From Bacillus timonensis (lineage in GTDB: Bacteria; Bacillota; Bacilli; Bacillales; Bacillaceae_L): 64,000 nucleotides of DNA. Location: the NCBI RefSeq assembly GCF_000285535.1, contig NZ_HE610987.1, forward strand, positions 491,775-555,774, in the 5' to 3' direction. Position numbers and translations under genes: made by a program. The notes under the pieces were generated by a model, which worked only from the letters and a program-made list of their open reading frames with translations, was not told the origin of the DNA and ran no database searches. The first letter of the stretch is position 1, and each line of letters starts with the position of its first letter. Positions 48,461 through 58,355 of the stretch are shown here, one piece after another.

Positions 48461-49462
48461 GAGGTGCTTATTTAACACAATTTCCTCGTTTTTTCTGATT
48501 GATTCATAAATTGCATCTATAACTTTCATATTTTTACTACTATTTCGAAGTGTATATTCAGGAGCCGTACGATTGATGACACAGTTAGAAAAATATTCAA
48601 TCTGATTCAAATATTGATCTCCTATTATCCTCTCTGTTCTTACCTCATCGCCTTTCTCAATAATTAAAAGGCCTTCGCCATTTTCTGTGTCAGGTCTGAA
48701 AGCACGTGGTACTTTTAAAACCCCTTCAGAGCCAACAATTTCATATTCATTCCGAAATGTCATATTAAATCCGCAATCAAATAGTGCATCGACATTATTA
48801 TTTAATTTCATATGTACAATAGCACTAACATCTACCCCTGATTTTGAGTCAATCTCAGCAAAAGTTTGAACTGAAACTGGTTCCGCGTTTAACATCGTTC
48901 GAATTGAATGTATACAGTAACACCCAATATCATAAATAGCTCCTCCACCCATACCTTTTTTCATTCTGATATTTGTTTTTCGGTCTGTCATGTTATAGGT
49001 GAAGCTTGCTCTCATTAATTTAATCGTACCTAGCTCACCATTTTTCAGGATATCTTTGACTCTTTTATGCTGTTGGTGGAATTGATACATGAAAGCTTCC
49101 ATAAAAAATACCTTATTCTTTGAACAACTTTTCTCGATTTCTTCAACTTCTTTAACATTTAACGCAATAGGTTTTTCACATAAAATGTGTTTCCCTGCTT
49201 TCGCTGCAAGAATAGCCCACTTTTTGTGTATGTGATTAGGGAGGGGGATATATACCGCATCGATTTCTGGATCAGCTAATAAATCCTCATAGCGATTATA
49301 AAATTTTGGAATCTCATATTCTCTCGCTATATTTTGTGCCATTTCCTCACTACGACTTGCAATTGCTAATACAGTAGCATTACTCGCACGATTAATTGCA
49401 GGTATAATTTGGGTCAGTGCAATATTGGCTGTACTCATAATGCCCCACTTCACTGCCTTCAT
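48449..49462 (-). CDS. Gfo/Idh/MocA-family oxidoreductase
   Basis: A 337-residue NAD(P)-dependent sugar dehydrogenase-like protein. The Rossmann start is WGIMSTANIALTQIIPAI, the catalytic-site motif is CEKPIALNVKEVEEIE near residue 95, and GGGAIYDIGCYCIHSIRTML near residue 170 is typical of the D-xylose/deoxyglucose dehydrogenase-like branch. Its position between GH10 and an esterase gene suggests it acts on xylose, glucuronate or a modified sugar from xylan. Substrate unknown. Confidence 0.88.
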   Translation of the reverse strand: MKAVKWGIMSTANIALTQIIPAINRASNATVLAIASRSEEMAQNIAREYEIPKFYNRYEDLLADPEIDAVYIPLPNHIHKKWAILAAKAGKHILCEKPIALNVKEVEEIEKSCSKNKVFFMEAFMYQFHQQHKRVKDILKNGELGTIKLMRASFTYNMTDRKTNIRMKKGMGGGAIYDIGCYCIHSIRTMLNAEPVSVQTFAEIDSKSGVDVSAIVHMKLNNNVDALFDCGFNMTFRNEYEIVGSEGVLKVPRAFRPDTENGEGLLIIEKGDEVRTERIIGDQYLNQIEYFSNCVINRTAPEYTLRNSSKNMKVIDAIYESIRKNEEIVLNKHLLVC

Positions 49463-49650
49463 CTCTGTTCCTCCTCTTGAATTTTTGCTGGTTTCCAGTA
49501 AAGATTTGCTACTCTTTTGTAGTAAATTGGTGACAAAACAGATATGAAAGCACTTACTAATTTAAGAATAGCAAAACAATTTTACTTTGTATATAGATTA
49601 AACAAAGATTAACTTATGGATTTTCGAAGATTAATCAACTATTCTATCCT

Positions 49651-51390
49651 TTATTCAACCGTATAACCAAATCCAAGAATGGTAAACTTCTTATCCTTAT
49701 CCTCGTTAACCATTTTAATTTCGATTGTATAATCCTTACATTGTGCTTCATTTAGTAAGATGACCGCATTACAATGCGTCCAATTGTTTTTATGTGGATC
49801 AAATGTTCTAGCATATTCACCATTGATATACACATTCGCCTTCCCAAACTCACTATCTCCTGAATCTTTAAAAATAAGTAGGAGGCTTTTACATCGAATT
49901 GTCATTTTAAAGCTCACATTCTCAGAACCGACTGGTTTCATCCAGTTATATGGTAACTGCGGCCTACCTGAAGGATGATTATCCATTTCTACCATTTGTA
50001 AATCAGTATCGTACTCAGTAAAACTACCTTCCTCAATAACAACACCCTTATCCCCGTCTCTTCGATCTAATAAGCGGACATTTTTAAACGAGTTGCCAAT
50101 GATTGGTTCTTTCAACAGTTGTATATCTTCAAAATCTCTTGCTGTTTGATCAACTTGTTCGATTAGATTCATAAGACAATCAGCCATGATTGTATGTCCA
50201 TCGTTTGTTGGATGATATATATCATAGAAGAACTGTCTTTTAGAAATGATATTGCCCTCGTTTTTAGATTGGTTGAATTGGTTGACTACGGCATCCTTAA
50301 CACTTACCATCGGTAAATGATAATGATACCCTACCGGAGCTAGTCTATCCTGCAAATTCCAGTCGTTTGGGAATACACTAAACAATAAGATAACAGCTGG
50401 ATTATTCGTAGCAGCTAAGCTTTTTAAAACTAAACTCTCAAAACAATCTCCTTTTGTCTCATCTCCTGCATCATTGACAGCAAATTCAATAATCACAATA
50501 TCCGGCTTTACCTTACCATCTCGTAAAATATCTCTTTCATAGCGAATCATTCCGAATTGCGATGGGGTACCACCAACACCCGCTTTTATAAAATGTACAT
50601 TTTCTCCGTCGCCTTTAGCAAATTTCTCTTTAAATTGCACATAGGTTTTGTACGCATAACAATTCGAATGAATAGGCTTTGCTCCGGCACCTTGTGTAAT
50701 TGAGCCTCCAATAAATGCAATTGTTACATCGTCTCCACGTTTTGCTTTTTCTATAGCATTCTTCAGCCTAAGTGTATTCCCTTTACTTACTAAAGATTTT
50801 GCAATCATCTCTTTATACATAGTTGATCCATAGTTAACAGGATCCTCAGGACTAAATTCAGGCACCTCATACCCGTCATTCAAGTAAAACTTTATTGTTA
50901 CTTCAGCCATTTCACCTTCTTTTTCAAATTCAAAGGCAAACTTGCCTGGTACATCATCATCTTCCAGCCACTTATACTCAGATAAGACAATAATGTGTTC
51001 GGCCCCATCCATCGGAATTTCTTTTGTAAGAACAGTACCTGTCTCGTACATCACCGTTTTACCCCAATTTTGAAAAACAAAGTGTATCGTATCTGAGCTA
51101 ACATTGACAGGTTTCACAGTAATTCCAACACTATGAACCAATTGATGAAACCCTTCACAAGTTTCAAGATGCTCTAAAATATCCTCATTGGTAATGCCTC
51201 CTGCCAAACGAGCCTTATTTTTTAATTGTTCGCCCGCTAAATAAAGCTCTTGTGAAGGTCTGCCCCCTTTTCTAGCAGTTGCTTCGATTATCGTTTCAAA
51301 CGCGATATAAAAACCACTCCGTCTCTCAATTGGGTCCTTCGGAGCTGTTGGTCCACTTAACGTTTCATTGATTTCGTTTACGTTTGACAT
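49651..51390 (-). CDS. SGNH/GDSL hydrolase, probable cytoplasmic carbohydrate esterase
   Basis: A 579-residue protein in three parts. The N-terminal region (about 1-185) is unassigned. The SGNH hydrolase domain (about 200-400) has the nucleophile Ser in AFIGGSITQGAGA, the Gly block in KAGVGGTPSQFG, the Asn block in IIEFAVNDAGD and the catalytic Asp-His in FYDIYHPTNDGH. A C-terminal beta domain (about 430-579) resembles carbohydrate-binding modules. No signal peptide. The start is taken as ATG 51390; the frame runs to 51420. It probably removes acetyl groups from imported xylo-oligosaccharides, in line with GH115 and GH43 next door. Confidence 0.85.
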   Translation of the reverse strand: MSNVNEINETLSGPTAPKDPIERRSGFYIAFETIIEATARKGGRPSQELYLAGEQLKNKARLAGGITNEDILEHLETCEGFHQLVHSVGITVKPVNVSSDTIHFVFQNWGKTVMYETGTVLTKEIPMDGAEHIIVLSEYKWLEDDDVPGKFAFEFEKEGEMAEVTIKFYLNDGYEVPEFSPEDPVNYGSTMYKEMIAKSLVSKGNTLRLKNAIEKAKRGDDVTIAFIGGSITQGAGAKPIHSNCYAYKTYVQFKEKFAKGDGENVHFIKAGVGGTPSQFGMIRYERDILRDGKVKPDIVIIEFAVNDAGDETKGDCFESLVLKSLAATNNPAVILLFSVFPNDWNLQDRLAPVGYHYHLPMVSVKDAVVNQFNQSKNEGNIISKRQFFYDIYHPTNDGHTIMADCLMNLIEQVDQTARDFEDIQLLKEPIIGNSFKNVRLLDRRDGDKGVVIEEGSFTEYDTDLQMVEMDNHPSGRPQLPYNWMKPVGSENVSFKMTIRCKSLLLIFKDSGDSEFGKANVYINGEYARTFDPHKNNWTHCNAVILLNEAQCKDYTIEIKMVNEDKDKKFTILGFGYTVE

Positions 51391-51482
51391 TAATGGTGTT
51401 GGCCCCTTTCTCTCTAACAACTCTGAGGTAAATTTTTTGAGTTACGAGAGAAATCTATATTCTCCCGCATATCATACAGTAT

Positions 51483-54400
51483 TTAGTAGAGCTGAAAATC
51501 AAACTGATGGTTTCTTGATTTTCCACTATATTGGAGAGTTGCTTTTAATGTAAATACTCCTTTTGGTTTGGTCTTGAACCCTACATTAAACATTTCTTTT
51601 CCGTTATTTTCTGCTATACCTGGTAGTATAACTGAACCTATCTCTATTCCCGCTTCATTGAACAATGAAAGTTCCATTGAGAACTTGTGAGAGTACTGAT
51701 CCCGATTATATAAACCGACTTGTAAAATTACCCCATTTCCAGCTTCTACGTCTTTCCGTAATGTTGGAGCTATTTTTAGATAATCTTTGTCGATTAACTT
51801 TAGTTCAACATCTATATTCTCACGGTCTATATGGAATTGGTGGGTTCCTGCAGGTAACCATAGTTGATTTTTGGTTTCAGTAATCTCATGATCTTTCCAC
51901 GTACCATTGAGATGAACACTTATAACCGCATTACTTGACCCACTTAATTGAATCTCGTAAATGCCGCTATCTTCGACGAACATCTTCCTTTCTTCATTAG
52001 CCCCAACCTTTGTTATCGTACCAGGAATCATAAATGAATCATGATCTATAGGGTATCGTTCTTCGGCAGCTTTTCCCTTATAAAAGCTTTCAGGTGGCCC
52101 TAAATAACTTGGCTTAACCCCACCTGTATTAACGACAATTTTTTGCAACGCAACAATTGGATCAACCATCCAAACTTTTAGAGTGTGATATCCCTTCTCT
52201 TTAAGTTGATGGTTCGATTTCACTTCGCGAATATTAAAAATGACACTTTTCGCCCAATCTTCATAATGGAAGCCACCATTTTCACTATATTTAACGGCAT
52301 CTATCATTTGAATTGGTTGATCGTCAAAGGAAATACCGATTCGAGCACCTTTTCCTTCCATGAAGTTCAATGTTGGTGCCACTAACAAATTCACTTCCAC
52401 ATCACCTGGGTTTGAAAGAAACATTTTATACTCTAGACATGGTGAATGTTCGAAATTTGTTGTTATGCTTTCAGCTGTTACTGGGAAGATTGCCATAGAC
52501 GATAATGTTCTACCATGCCCTGGTATGCATTCCCAACTCGCATCTCTCGTATCTTTTTTATTTGTGTAATGTTCTGCCTCAATAGAAACATAGCCGTCTA
52601 TTTCAATAAAACCTTCTAATGAATCTCGTGTAGGTTTTGCAGGATTATATACAGAAACAGGGACTGTAAACACGGACCCTTCCGATCCTGTTATCTTTAA
52701 TTCCCCACTAACTGATTCCCCAACAGGTACATGTTCCCAATCTATTTCAACCACAATTTTTTTCTCAGTTATTATGAGGCCTTGGCTAGATGGAACATGA
52801 AGCCACGGATTATTTGCCTTGATTGAATACGTAAATGGTTGTAATCCTTTATTATAGATGTCGATGGTGGCATGACGTTTTGTATAGCAGTCATATTTCA
52901 ATCCACCATTATCAAAAACACCCATTTCCGCGCTATCCTTTGGCTCAACCCGAGCAACTTCCGGCATTGTATTGTTTTCTGGTTGTTGCCAATACGTGTA
53001 TCCAATATGAGTTTGATCCATCATATGGTTCCATTTACCGAGAGAGGTTCTCTTATTATAGTCAAATGAAAACTGGCTATCTTCTTCAAATAAATGTTCT
53101 ACTTCTCTAGCTGCAATATTTGCAGAAACCCTACCTTGTTTTGCTAAAAGCTTACTTTTTTCTGCTTTTAAATAAAGCTCTGTTACAATTTTGGATGCCT
53201 TAGCCGGATATAACACGATTTGGAAGAATGAATCTTTTAATTCCTCTGGAAGCTCCCCATAAATGGATTCTGCCAGATTCGTTATCTCATAAAACTCTGC
53301 CAACACTTTTTCAGCTTCGTCATAATTCTCCCAACTATAAATTGGAACATCGACTAATTGTTCTGGTTTAATTCGTCCATTAAATTTAGAATATTGGGTG
53401 ATAATATAAGCAATATCTTCTGCATATTCAGGACCAAATTGGCGTTTGGCCCAAGCTACACTGTATTCCCAGCTATTATCTTTGGTAAATTCATTGATAT
53501 TCCAGGCCATGCGCAAGAAGTATTCCAATTGAAATTCCATTGGTTTTAAGTCCCCAACATTTAGAATCCAAATTCGATCCGTACCATATTCATAGGCCTT
53601 ATGCATCTGTTCCCATATTTTTGTGATAGGTACAGTATTTATCCATTTATATGATCTAGGTCCCCCTACATAATCGACATGATAGTAAATGCCTGCCCCA
53701 CCTGCTCTTTCTCTTTCTTCTTCGGTCGGGAGCCTTCTGATATTTCCGAAGTTGTCATCACCCCAAAGTAAAGTGATATCATCAGGTACTCGCATGCCAT
53801 GTTCATAGTAATCTTGAACCTCTTTGTACAATGCCCATAGTTGTGGAACCTTTGTGACATCGGAATCTACATAGGTTGCAATCATTTCTCGTTGATCTGT
53901 GATGATTTTTTCCAGAAGTTGAATTTTTTCTTCAAATGTTAACTCCCCACCCATTTCTTCATCACCATCACCTCGCATGCCGAGTGTAATGATATTTTCA
54001 TAGTCTTTACTTCTTCTGACACCTTCTTCCCAAAAGTTGTAAAGAACTTCTTCATTAAGGGAGTAATCCCAAGGACCATTACGGTGCTTCTTCCAATCAC
54101 CATGTGGGCGCATCATTGGCTCATGGTGAGATGTTCCCATTACAACTCCATAATAGTCTGCAATAACTGCATTTTGTTCATCATCTTCATAAAAAGTGTT
54201 GTCCCACATCGCTGGCCATAAATAATTTGCTTTTAATCGTAAGGTCAATTCGAAAATTTTCTCATAAAATTTATGTGTGAAATCGGGATAATTTGAACGA
54301 ACCCAGGACATTAAGGATGGACCTTCATCATTAAGGAATATCCCGCGATATTTAACAGATGGCTCGCCTTGTTTATAGATTCCCTCTTTAACTAGTAAAT

Positions 54401-54866
54401 CATCTCGGTGCTTAACTGGCATATCTCCCCACCAATACCAAGGTGAAACCCCAATCTTCTCGGAAATATCATAAATACCAAAAATGGTGCCCCGTTTGTC
54501 ACTTCCCGCTATAACTAAAGCCTGTTCCACATTCGGAAGAGGCTGTTGAACGGTTTGAATCACAAAGGATTCCCATTTACCCTTAACTTCCGCTACATCT
54601 AGTTTTCCATCAGAAATTAATTGGTCAATCACGTTACTTTTACCAATGGTACCAATAATGATAGCTTCCTCTTCAGCAATCCATTCATGAACAATTTTTG
54701 GTTTGATAGCTGACACTTTATGTATATCATTTTGCAAATCCTTGACTGCCCTTACTACACTTTGGTAGTCCTCTTGTTCCACAAGAATAGTGGCAGCTTT
54801 ATTGTTATGAACCAATTTAAAATCACCATCATGATAGTCATTGACGATATAATTTTCCCAAAACAT
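51483..54866 (-). CDS. GH115 xylan alpha-1,2-glucuronidase
   Basis: A 1127-residue GH115 enzyme. SPWYWWGDMPVKHR near residue 140, KANYLWPAMWDNTFYEDD near residue 210, MGTSHHEPMMRPHGDW near residue 245, ITLGMRGDGDEEM near residue 300 and LLWGDDNFGNIRRLP near residue 370 are hallmark segments. The C-terminal third is a glucuronidase-associated domain plus beta sandwich. The family removes (4-O-methyl)glucuronic acid from internal as well as terminal xylose units, complementing the GH67 enzyme. No signal peptide. ATG 54866 is seven bases after GGAGG. It follows the GH43 gene, with a terminator-like hairpin between. Confidence 0.94.
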   Translation of the reverse strand: MFWENYIVNDYHDGDFKLVHNNKAATILVEQEDYQSVVRAVKDLQNDIHKVSAIKPKIVHEWIAEEEAIIIGTIGKSNVIDQLISDGKLDVAEVKGKWESFVIQTVQQPLPNVEQALVIAGSDKRGTIFGIYDISEKIGVSPWYWWGDMPVKHRDDLLVKEGIYKQGEPSVKYRGIFLNDEGPSLMSWVRSNYPDFTHKFYEKIFELTLRLKANYLWPAMWDNTFYEDDEQNAVIADYYGVVMGTSHHEPMMRPHGDWKKHRNGPWDYSLNEEVLYNFWEEGVRRSKDYENIITLGMRGDGDEEMGGELTFEEKIQLLEKIITDQREMIATYVDSDVTKVPQLWALYKEVQDYYEHGMRVPDDITLLWGDDNFGNIRRLPTEEERERAGGAGIYYHVDYVGGPRSYKWINTVPITKIWEQMHKAYEYGTDRIWILNVGDLKPMEFQLEYFLRMAWNINEFTKDNSWEYSVAWAKRQFGPEYAEDIAYIITQYSKFNGRIKPEQLVDVPIYSWENYDEAEKVLAEFYEITNLAESIYGELPEELKDSFFQIVLYPAKASKIVTELYLKAEKSKLLAKQGRVSANIAAREVEHLFEEDSQFSFDYNKRTSLGKWNHMMDQTHIGYTYWQQPENNTMPEVARVEPKDSAEMGVFDNGGLKYDCYTKRHATIDIYNKGLQPFTYSIKANNPWLHVPSSQGLIITEKKIVVEIDWEHVPVGESVSGELKITGSEGSVFTVPVSVYNPAKPTRDSLEGFIEIDGYVSIEAEHYTNKKDTRDASWECIPGHGRTLSSMAIFPVTAESITTNFEHSPCLEYKMFLSNPGDVEVNLLVAPTLNFMEGKGARIGISFDDQPIQMIDAVKYSENGGFHYEDWAKSVIFNIREVKSNHQLKEKGYHTLKVWMVDPIVALQKIVVNTGGVKPSYLGPPESFYKGKAAEERYPIDHDSFMIPGTITKVGANEERKMFVEDSGIYEIQLSGSSNAVISVHLNGTWKDHEITETKNQLWLPAGTHQFHIDRENIDVELKLIDKDYLKIAPTLRKDVEAGNGVILQVGLYNRDQYSHKFSMELSLFNEAGIEIGSVILPGIAENNGKEMFNVGFKTKPKGVFTLKATLQYSGKSRNHQFDFQLY

Positions 54867-54909
54867 CCGCACACCTCCGTATAAATTCAGAAGAGCCTTA
54901 CTTTTTATT

Positions 54910-54938
54910 AAAAAATGCCCAAAAACTAGTCTTGGGCA
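54910..54938 (-). terminator. Terminator after the GH43 gene
   Basis: On the minus strand TGCCCAA pairs with TTGGGCA and is followed by TTTTTT. It lies between GH43 and GH115 and may lower downstream expression. Confidence 0.8.
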
Positions 54939-54972
54939 CTCCTATTTTTATTCTACTAATAGAGATAATCTC

Positions 54973-56580
54973 TTATTTTTCTTTGTAAATAAAGTAATCA
55001 AAGTCGGCAGGTTTACGTTGACCAGATGTGTCTTGACATTGCATTCCGACAAATGCACCTGTAAAGAAGCCTCCACCTTGAATGTAATCATCGGATAATT
55101 TATAAGAATAGAATGTAACTGGAATTTGTGACCAGTTTTCACCATCAAATGAGTAAGAGTAATGGTAAACATCAGTATCCACGTCAACTCTCATGAAAAT
55201 GTACTCTACATCTTCTGGAATCACAATCTCTTTTCCTCTTAATGGTTGACCAAATGTGAAGTTATCACATGTCATTAATTCGACTATTCTTCCTTTTTCC
55301 TCATGCCAAGAAATCTGTAAAGAAGTCCAATTCTGAGTATTATAGTAGTTAACTAATCCTGCAGATTGTTGGAAGGTATCAGGATTAAAAGCAACTTTTG
55401 TTTCCGCCGTAAAATTGAAATGCTGCCAGCGTCTTGCTACAAATGCTTGAGTGAATTTAGATGTTAATGACTCTCTACCATAAATTCGTAAATGACCTGG
55501 ATTATCCTTTAAAGAGACGATGTCTTCACCCAATGGAATTCGCAATGTTTGGAAGTTAAGATTCAAGTTTTGAGAATCAAAATCATCTTTTTCTGGATAA
55601 TCTCTTTCCCATTTCACTTCTTCTACATTTGGCCCATCGATTTCTACTGAAGGTTGATTTCCACCAACTACATATGGCCAATCGTTGCGCCACTCTAATC
55701 GTTGGATAGCAGTTTCTCTTCCTAATGGGCAATAGCCACGCGGATCAAGTAATGGCTCACCTTCTCTGGGTAGTGGTCTACCGGTTAAGTGGACTAAGAA
55801 CCATTCATCTGTATGTGTTTGAACAATAGATGAGTGACCTGCCTTTTGCAGTGGATTTCTTGGATATGGGAATGAAGTAATTAAAGGGTTTTCCGGATGT
55901 ACTTCATATGGTCCCCATAAATCTTTCGAACGAGCTATCGTTGACTGATGGTCATATTTTGTACCACCTTCTGCAGTTAAGAGGTAGTAGTATCCATTTA
56001 TTTTATAAAGATGAGGCGCTTCCGTTAACTTAACATCTGTGCCTTTGAAGATGGTTTTTTGCTCCCCAACTAATTTCTGTTGCTCTGGATCATATTCTTG
56101 AAGCATGATTCCGTAAAAATTATGCTTATCAATGCGGTGGTCCCAATACATATTCACTATGTATTTTCTTCCATCTGTATCATGGAATAGTGATGGGTCA
56201 AAGCCGCTGCTATTTAAATAAATCGGATCAGACCATTCACCATCAATTGTGTCACATGTTACTAAGTAGTTATGGCAATCTTTCCAACGTCCTTCAGTAA
56301 CCTTTACATCAGTAAAAATCAACCAGAACTTACCGTCAGCATAAGAAAGAGCTGGAGCCCAAACACCACCAGAATCGGGATTTCCCATCATATTTAATTG
56401 ACTTAAACGGTTTAGTGGACGACTGACTAGACGCCAATTTTTCAAATCTTTAGAGTGATAGATTCCCACTCCCGGGAACCATTCAAATGTAGATACAGCA
56501 ATATAGTAATCTTCTCCATTACGGACAATACTTGGATCCGGATTAAAACCAGTCAATATTGGGTTTTGAATTTTAAGCAT
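54973..56580 (-). CDS. GH43 beta-xylosidase
   Basis: A 535-residue GH43 enzyme. The five-bladed propeller (about 1-310) has the base Asp in [10 protein letters not shown], the pKa-modulating Asp near [11 protein letters not shown] and the acid Glu in [13 protein letters not shown]. The C-terminal beta sandwich (about 330-535) is the extension found in XynB-type beta-xylosidases. No signal peptide. It releases xylose from xylobiose and longer oligomers. It is the promoter-proximal gene of the cluster, near the divergent xylR gene, with a strong XylR-type palindrome upstream. Confidence 0.95.
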   Translation of the reverse strand: MLKIQNPILTGFNPDPSIVRNGEDYYIAVSTFEWFPGVGIYHSKDLKNWRLVSRPLNRLSQLNMMGNPDSGGVWAPALSYADGKFWLIFTDVKVTEGRWKDCHNYLVTCDTIDGEWSDPIYLNSSGFDPSLFHDTDGRKYIVNMYWDHRIDKHNFYGIMLQEYDPEQQKLVGEQKTIFKGTDVKLTEAPHLYKINGYYYLLTAEGGTKYDHQSTIARSKDLWGPYEVHPENPLITSFPYPRNPLQKAGHSSIVQTHTDEWFLVHLTGRPLPREGEPLLDPRGYCPLGRETAIQRLEWRNDWPYVVGGNQPSVEIDGPNVEEVKWERDYPEKDDFDSQNLNLNFQTLRIPLGEDIVSLKDNPGHLRIYGRESLTSKFTQAFVARRWQHFNFTAETKVAFNPDTFQQSAGLVNYYNTQNWTSLQISWHEEKGRIVELMTCDNFTFGQPLRGKEIVIPEDVEYIFMRVDVDTDVYHYSYSFDGENWSQIPVTFYSYKLSDDYIQGGGFFTGAFVGMQCQDTSGQRKPADFDYFIYKEK

Positions 56581-56716
56581 TCATCATCACCTCAGTATGT
56601 TATTTTCTTCCCTTAAAAACGTTCTTACGATAAAAATGAATGATATTGAATCTAAAACAAACGGTCAATTAAATACAGTAATTTAAAACGCTTACAGTTG
56701 TCATTCTATCACCATA

Positions 56717-56747
56717 AACTTAGTTTGTCTATAACATAAACTAAGTT
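56717..56747. promoter_or_regulatory. XylR operator between GH43 and xylR
   Basis: AACTTAGTTT and AAACTAAGTT are perfect 10-bp arms around 11 bp. It contains TTAGTT-N13-AACTAA, the Bacillus XylR operator geometry. It can control GH43 (leftward) and possibly xylR itself. Confidence 0.85.
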
Positions 56748-56857
56748 TTCAAATTCATAATCTTCTACCTTGTGACAAAAGAGTAGACTCCGTACCATAC
56801 TTGGTATTTGCCCTTAATCACATCAATACCTCTAAACTATTCTCCATTCTTTTGTAA

Positions 56858-56872
56858 AGACAGCGTTTTCAT
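56858..56872 (-). promoter_or_regulatory. cre box between GH43 and xylR
   Basis: The reverse complement ATGAAAACGCTGTCT matches WTGNAANCGNWNNCW at every position. The rest of the 439-bp divergent gap is AT-rich with no gene; a poorer cre-like CGCTTACA lies at 56689-56696. Confidence 0.7.
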
Positions 56873-57019
56873 AGTTTTGAAAATAAATAATGTTTTCTTT
56901 TCCCGTTTTTGATAAGATGTTACTATCTATAAAAATCTTTGTTTAAATAGTATACAAAGGGTAAATAGCGATGATAGAGTGACTAGTTATCCTAAATTTA
57001 AGTGACGGGGTAAAAAATA

Positions 57020-58201
57020 ATGACTGATATTATGACTGGAAATCAACAGTTAGTCAAACAGATTAATAAAAAATTAGTTTTAGAGTCGGTAATTAAACAG
57101 GAGCCGATTTCAAGGGCTGATATTTCTCAAAAAGTCGGTCTTAATAAGGGAACGGTTTCCTCCCTTGTAGGTGAACTGATTGAGGAACAATTTATTTATG
57201 AATCAGGTCCTGGAAAATCTAGTGGTGGTAGAAGACCTGTCATGTTACTGTATAACCAAAATGCCGGTTATGCAATCGGGATTGACCTTGGGGTAAACTA
57301 TATTTTAGGACTTTTAACAGACTTAAAAGGGAATAAAATCGTTGAAATTAATAAAAAGATTACAGTTCATCATTATGAAGACGTACTTCTTATCCTCCAA
57401 AAGATGATTGAAGACTTAATTGAAAGTGCTCCAATGGGCCGGTATGGCATCGTTGGAATTGGAATTGGTGTGCCTGGTTTAGTTACCAATAGTAATAAAA
57501 TCCTTGTAGCGCCGAACCTTGGCTGGAAAGATATCGAATTACAAAAAATAATTGAGGATGCCTTTAATATCCCAGTTTTCATTGAAAATGAGGCTAACGC
57601 TGGGGCATATGGTGAAAGAATTTACGGTGCTGGAAAAGATTATAACAATATCATGTATGTGAGTGCCGGTATTGGTATTGGAATCGGTTCAATTCTAGAT
57701 GGGAAGTTGTTCACTGGAATGAATGGTTTTTCAGGTGAAATGGGGCATATGGTCATTCAAGTTGGTGGGAAAGATTGCTCTTGCGGCAGTAGTGGCTGTT
57801 GGGAACTATATGCATCTGAGCGCGCCCTTTTAGATGAGGCCTTAAAAGCCAAATTGCCTCAGGTAACAAAGGAAACACTATCGATTGAATTATTACTCAA
57901 CTTAGCTGAAAATGGTAATGAAGATGTCATTACTATCTTTAATACTATTGGGATGTACTTAGGAGTCGGAATAAGCAATATAATCAACAGCTTTAATCCT
58001 GAGTTAATCATCATCGGAAACAGACTTGCCATGGCCAAGAAATGGATTGAAAAACCAATCAAAAAATATGTAAATGTTCATGCAATGGGCTATCATCAAG
58101 AAGGCCTTTCCATTCAGTTTTCCCAATTATATAATGATGCCGCTGCATTAGGGGTTGCAGCTTTATCGATTGAAAACTTTATCAAAATAAAAGTCCAATA
58201 A
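57020..58201 (+). CDS. xylR: ROK family xylose repressor XylR, second copy
   Basis: A 393-residue ROK repressor. The winged helix at residues 18-62 has ISRADISQKVGLNKGTVSSL. The ROK domain has AIGIDLGVNYILGLL, IENEANAGAYGERIYG and the zinc cluster CSCGSSGCWELYASE near residue 255. It resembles Bacillus XylR more closely than the first copy does. It is divergent from GH43, and three TTAGTT-N13-AACTAA operators lie before cluster genes, so it is the probable local regulator, with xylose as inducer. An in-frame ATG at 57032 is an alternative start. It ends at a long terminator hairpin. Confidence 0.92.
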   Translation: MTDIMTGNQQLVKQINKKLVLESVIKQEPISRADISQKVGLNKGTVSSLVGELIEEQFIYESGPGKSSGGRRPVMLLYNQNAGYAIGIDLGVNYILGLLTDLKGNKIVEINKKITVHHYEDVLLILQKMIEDLIESAPMGRYGIVGIGIGVPGLVTNSNKILVAPNLGWKDIELQKIIEDAFNIPVFIENEANAGAYGERIYGAGKDYNNIMYVSAGIGIGIGSILDGKLFTGMNGFSGEMGHMVIQVGGKDCSCGSSGCWELYASERALLDEALKAKLPQVTKETLSIELLLNLAENGNEDVITIFNTIGMYLGVGISNIINSFNPELIIIGNRLAMAKKWIEKPIKKYVNVHAMGYHQEGLSIQFSQLYNDAAALGVAALSIENFIKIKVQ

Positions 58202-58212
58202 ATATAAAATGA

Positions 58213-58264
58213 GGGTATGCAACACATAGCAACGATACTATGCTATGTTGCATACCTTTTTTTA
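58213..58264 (+). terminator. Terminator of xylR
   Basis: GGTATGCAACA pairs with TGTTGCATACC, with an inner ATAGCA/TGCTAT stem, followed by eight T. Confidence 0.92.
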
Positions 58265-58320
58265 TATTTTCCACTTTTGGATCAGAGGGACTGGTACTTT
58301 GTCGCTGTAAAAATATGGCG

Positions 58321-58350
58321 GGTCATGGAACCTGTCCCCGTGGACCAGGT
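58321..58350. repeat. Dispersed GGAACCNGTCCCCGTGG repeat, copy 3
   Basis: GGAACCTGTCCCCGTGGACC differs from the 25679-25709 copy by few bases. It lies just after the stop of the DUF2207 gene. Confidence 0.55.
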
Positions 58351-58355
58351 TAGGG

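Noticed and set aside
51368-51553. 61-residue + strand frame between GH115 and the esterase
   Set aside because: It overlaps both gene ends on the opposite strand and has no ribosome site or family-like sequence.
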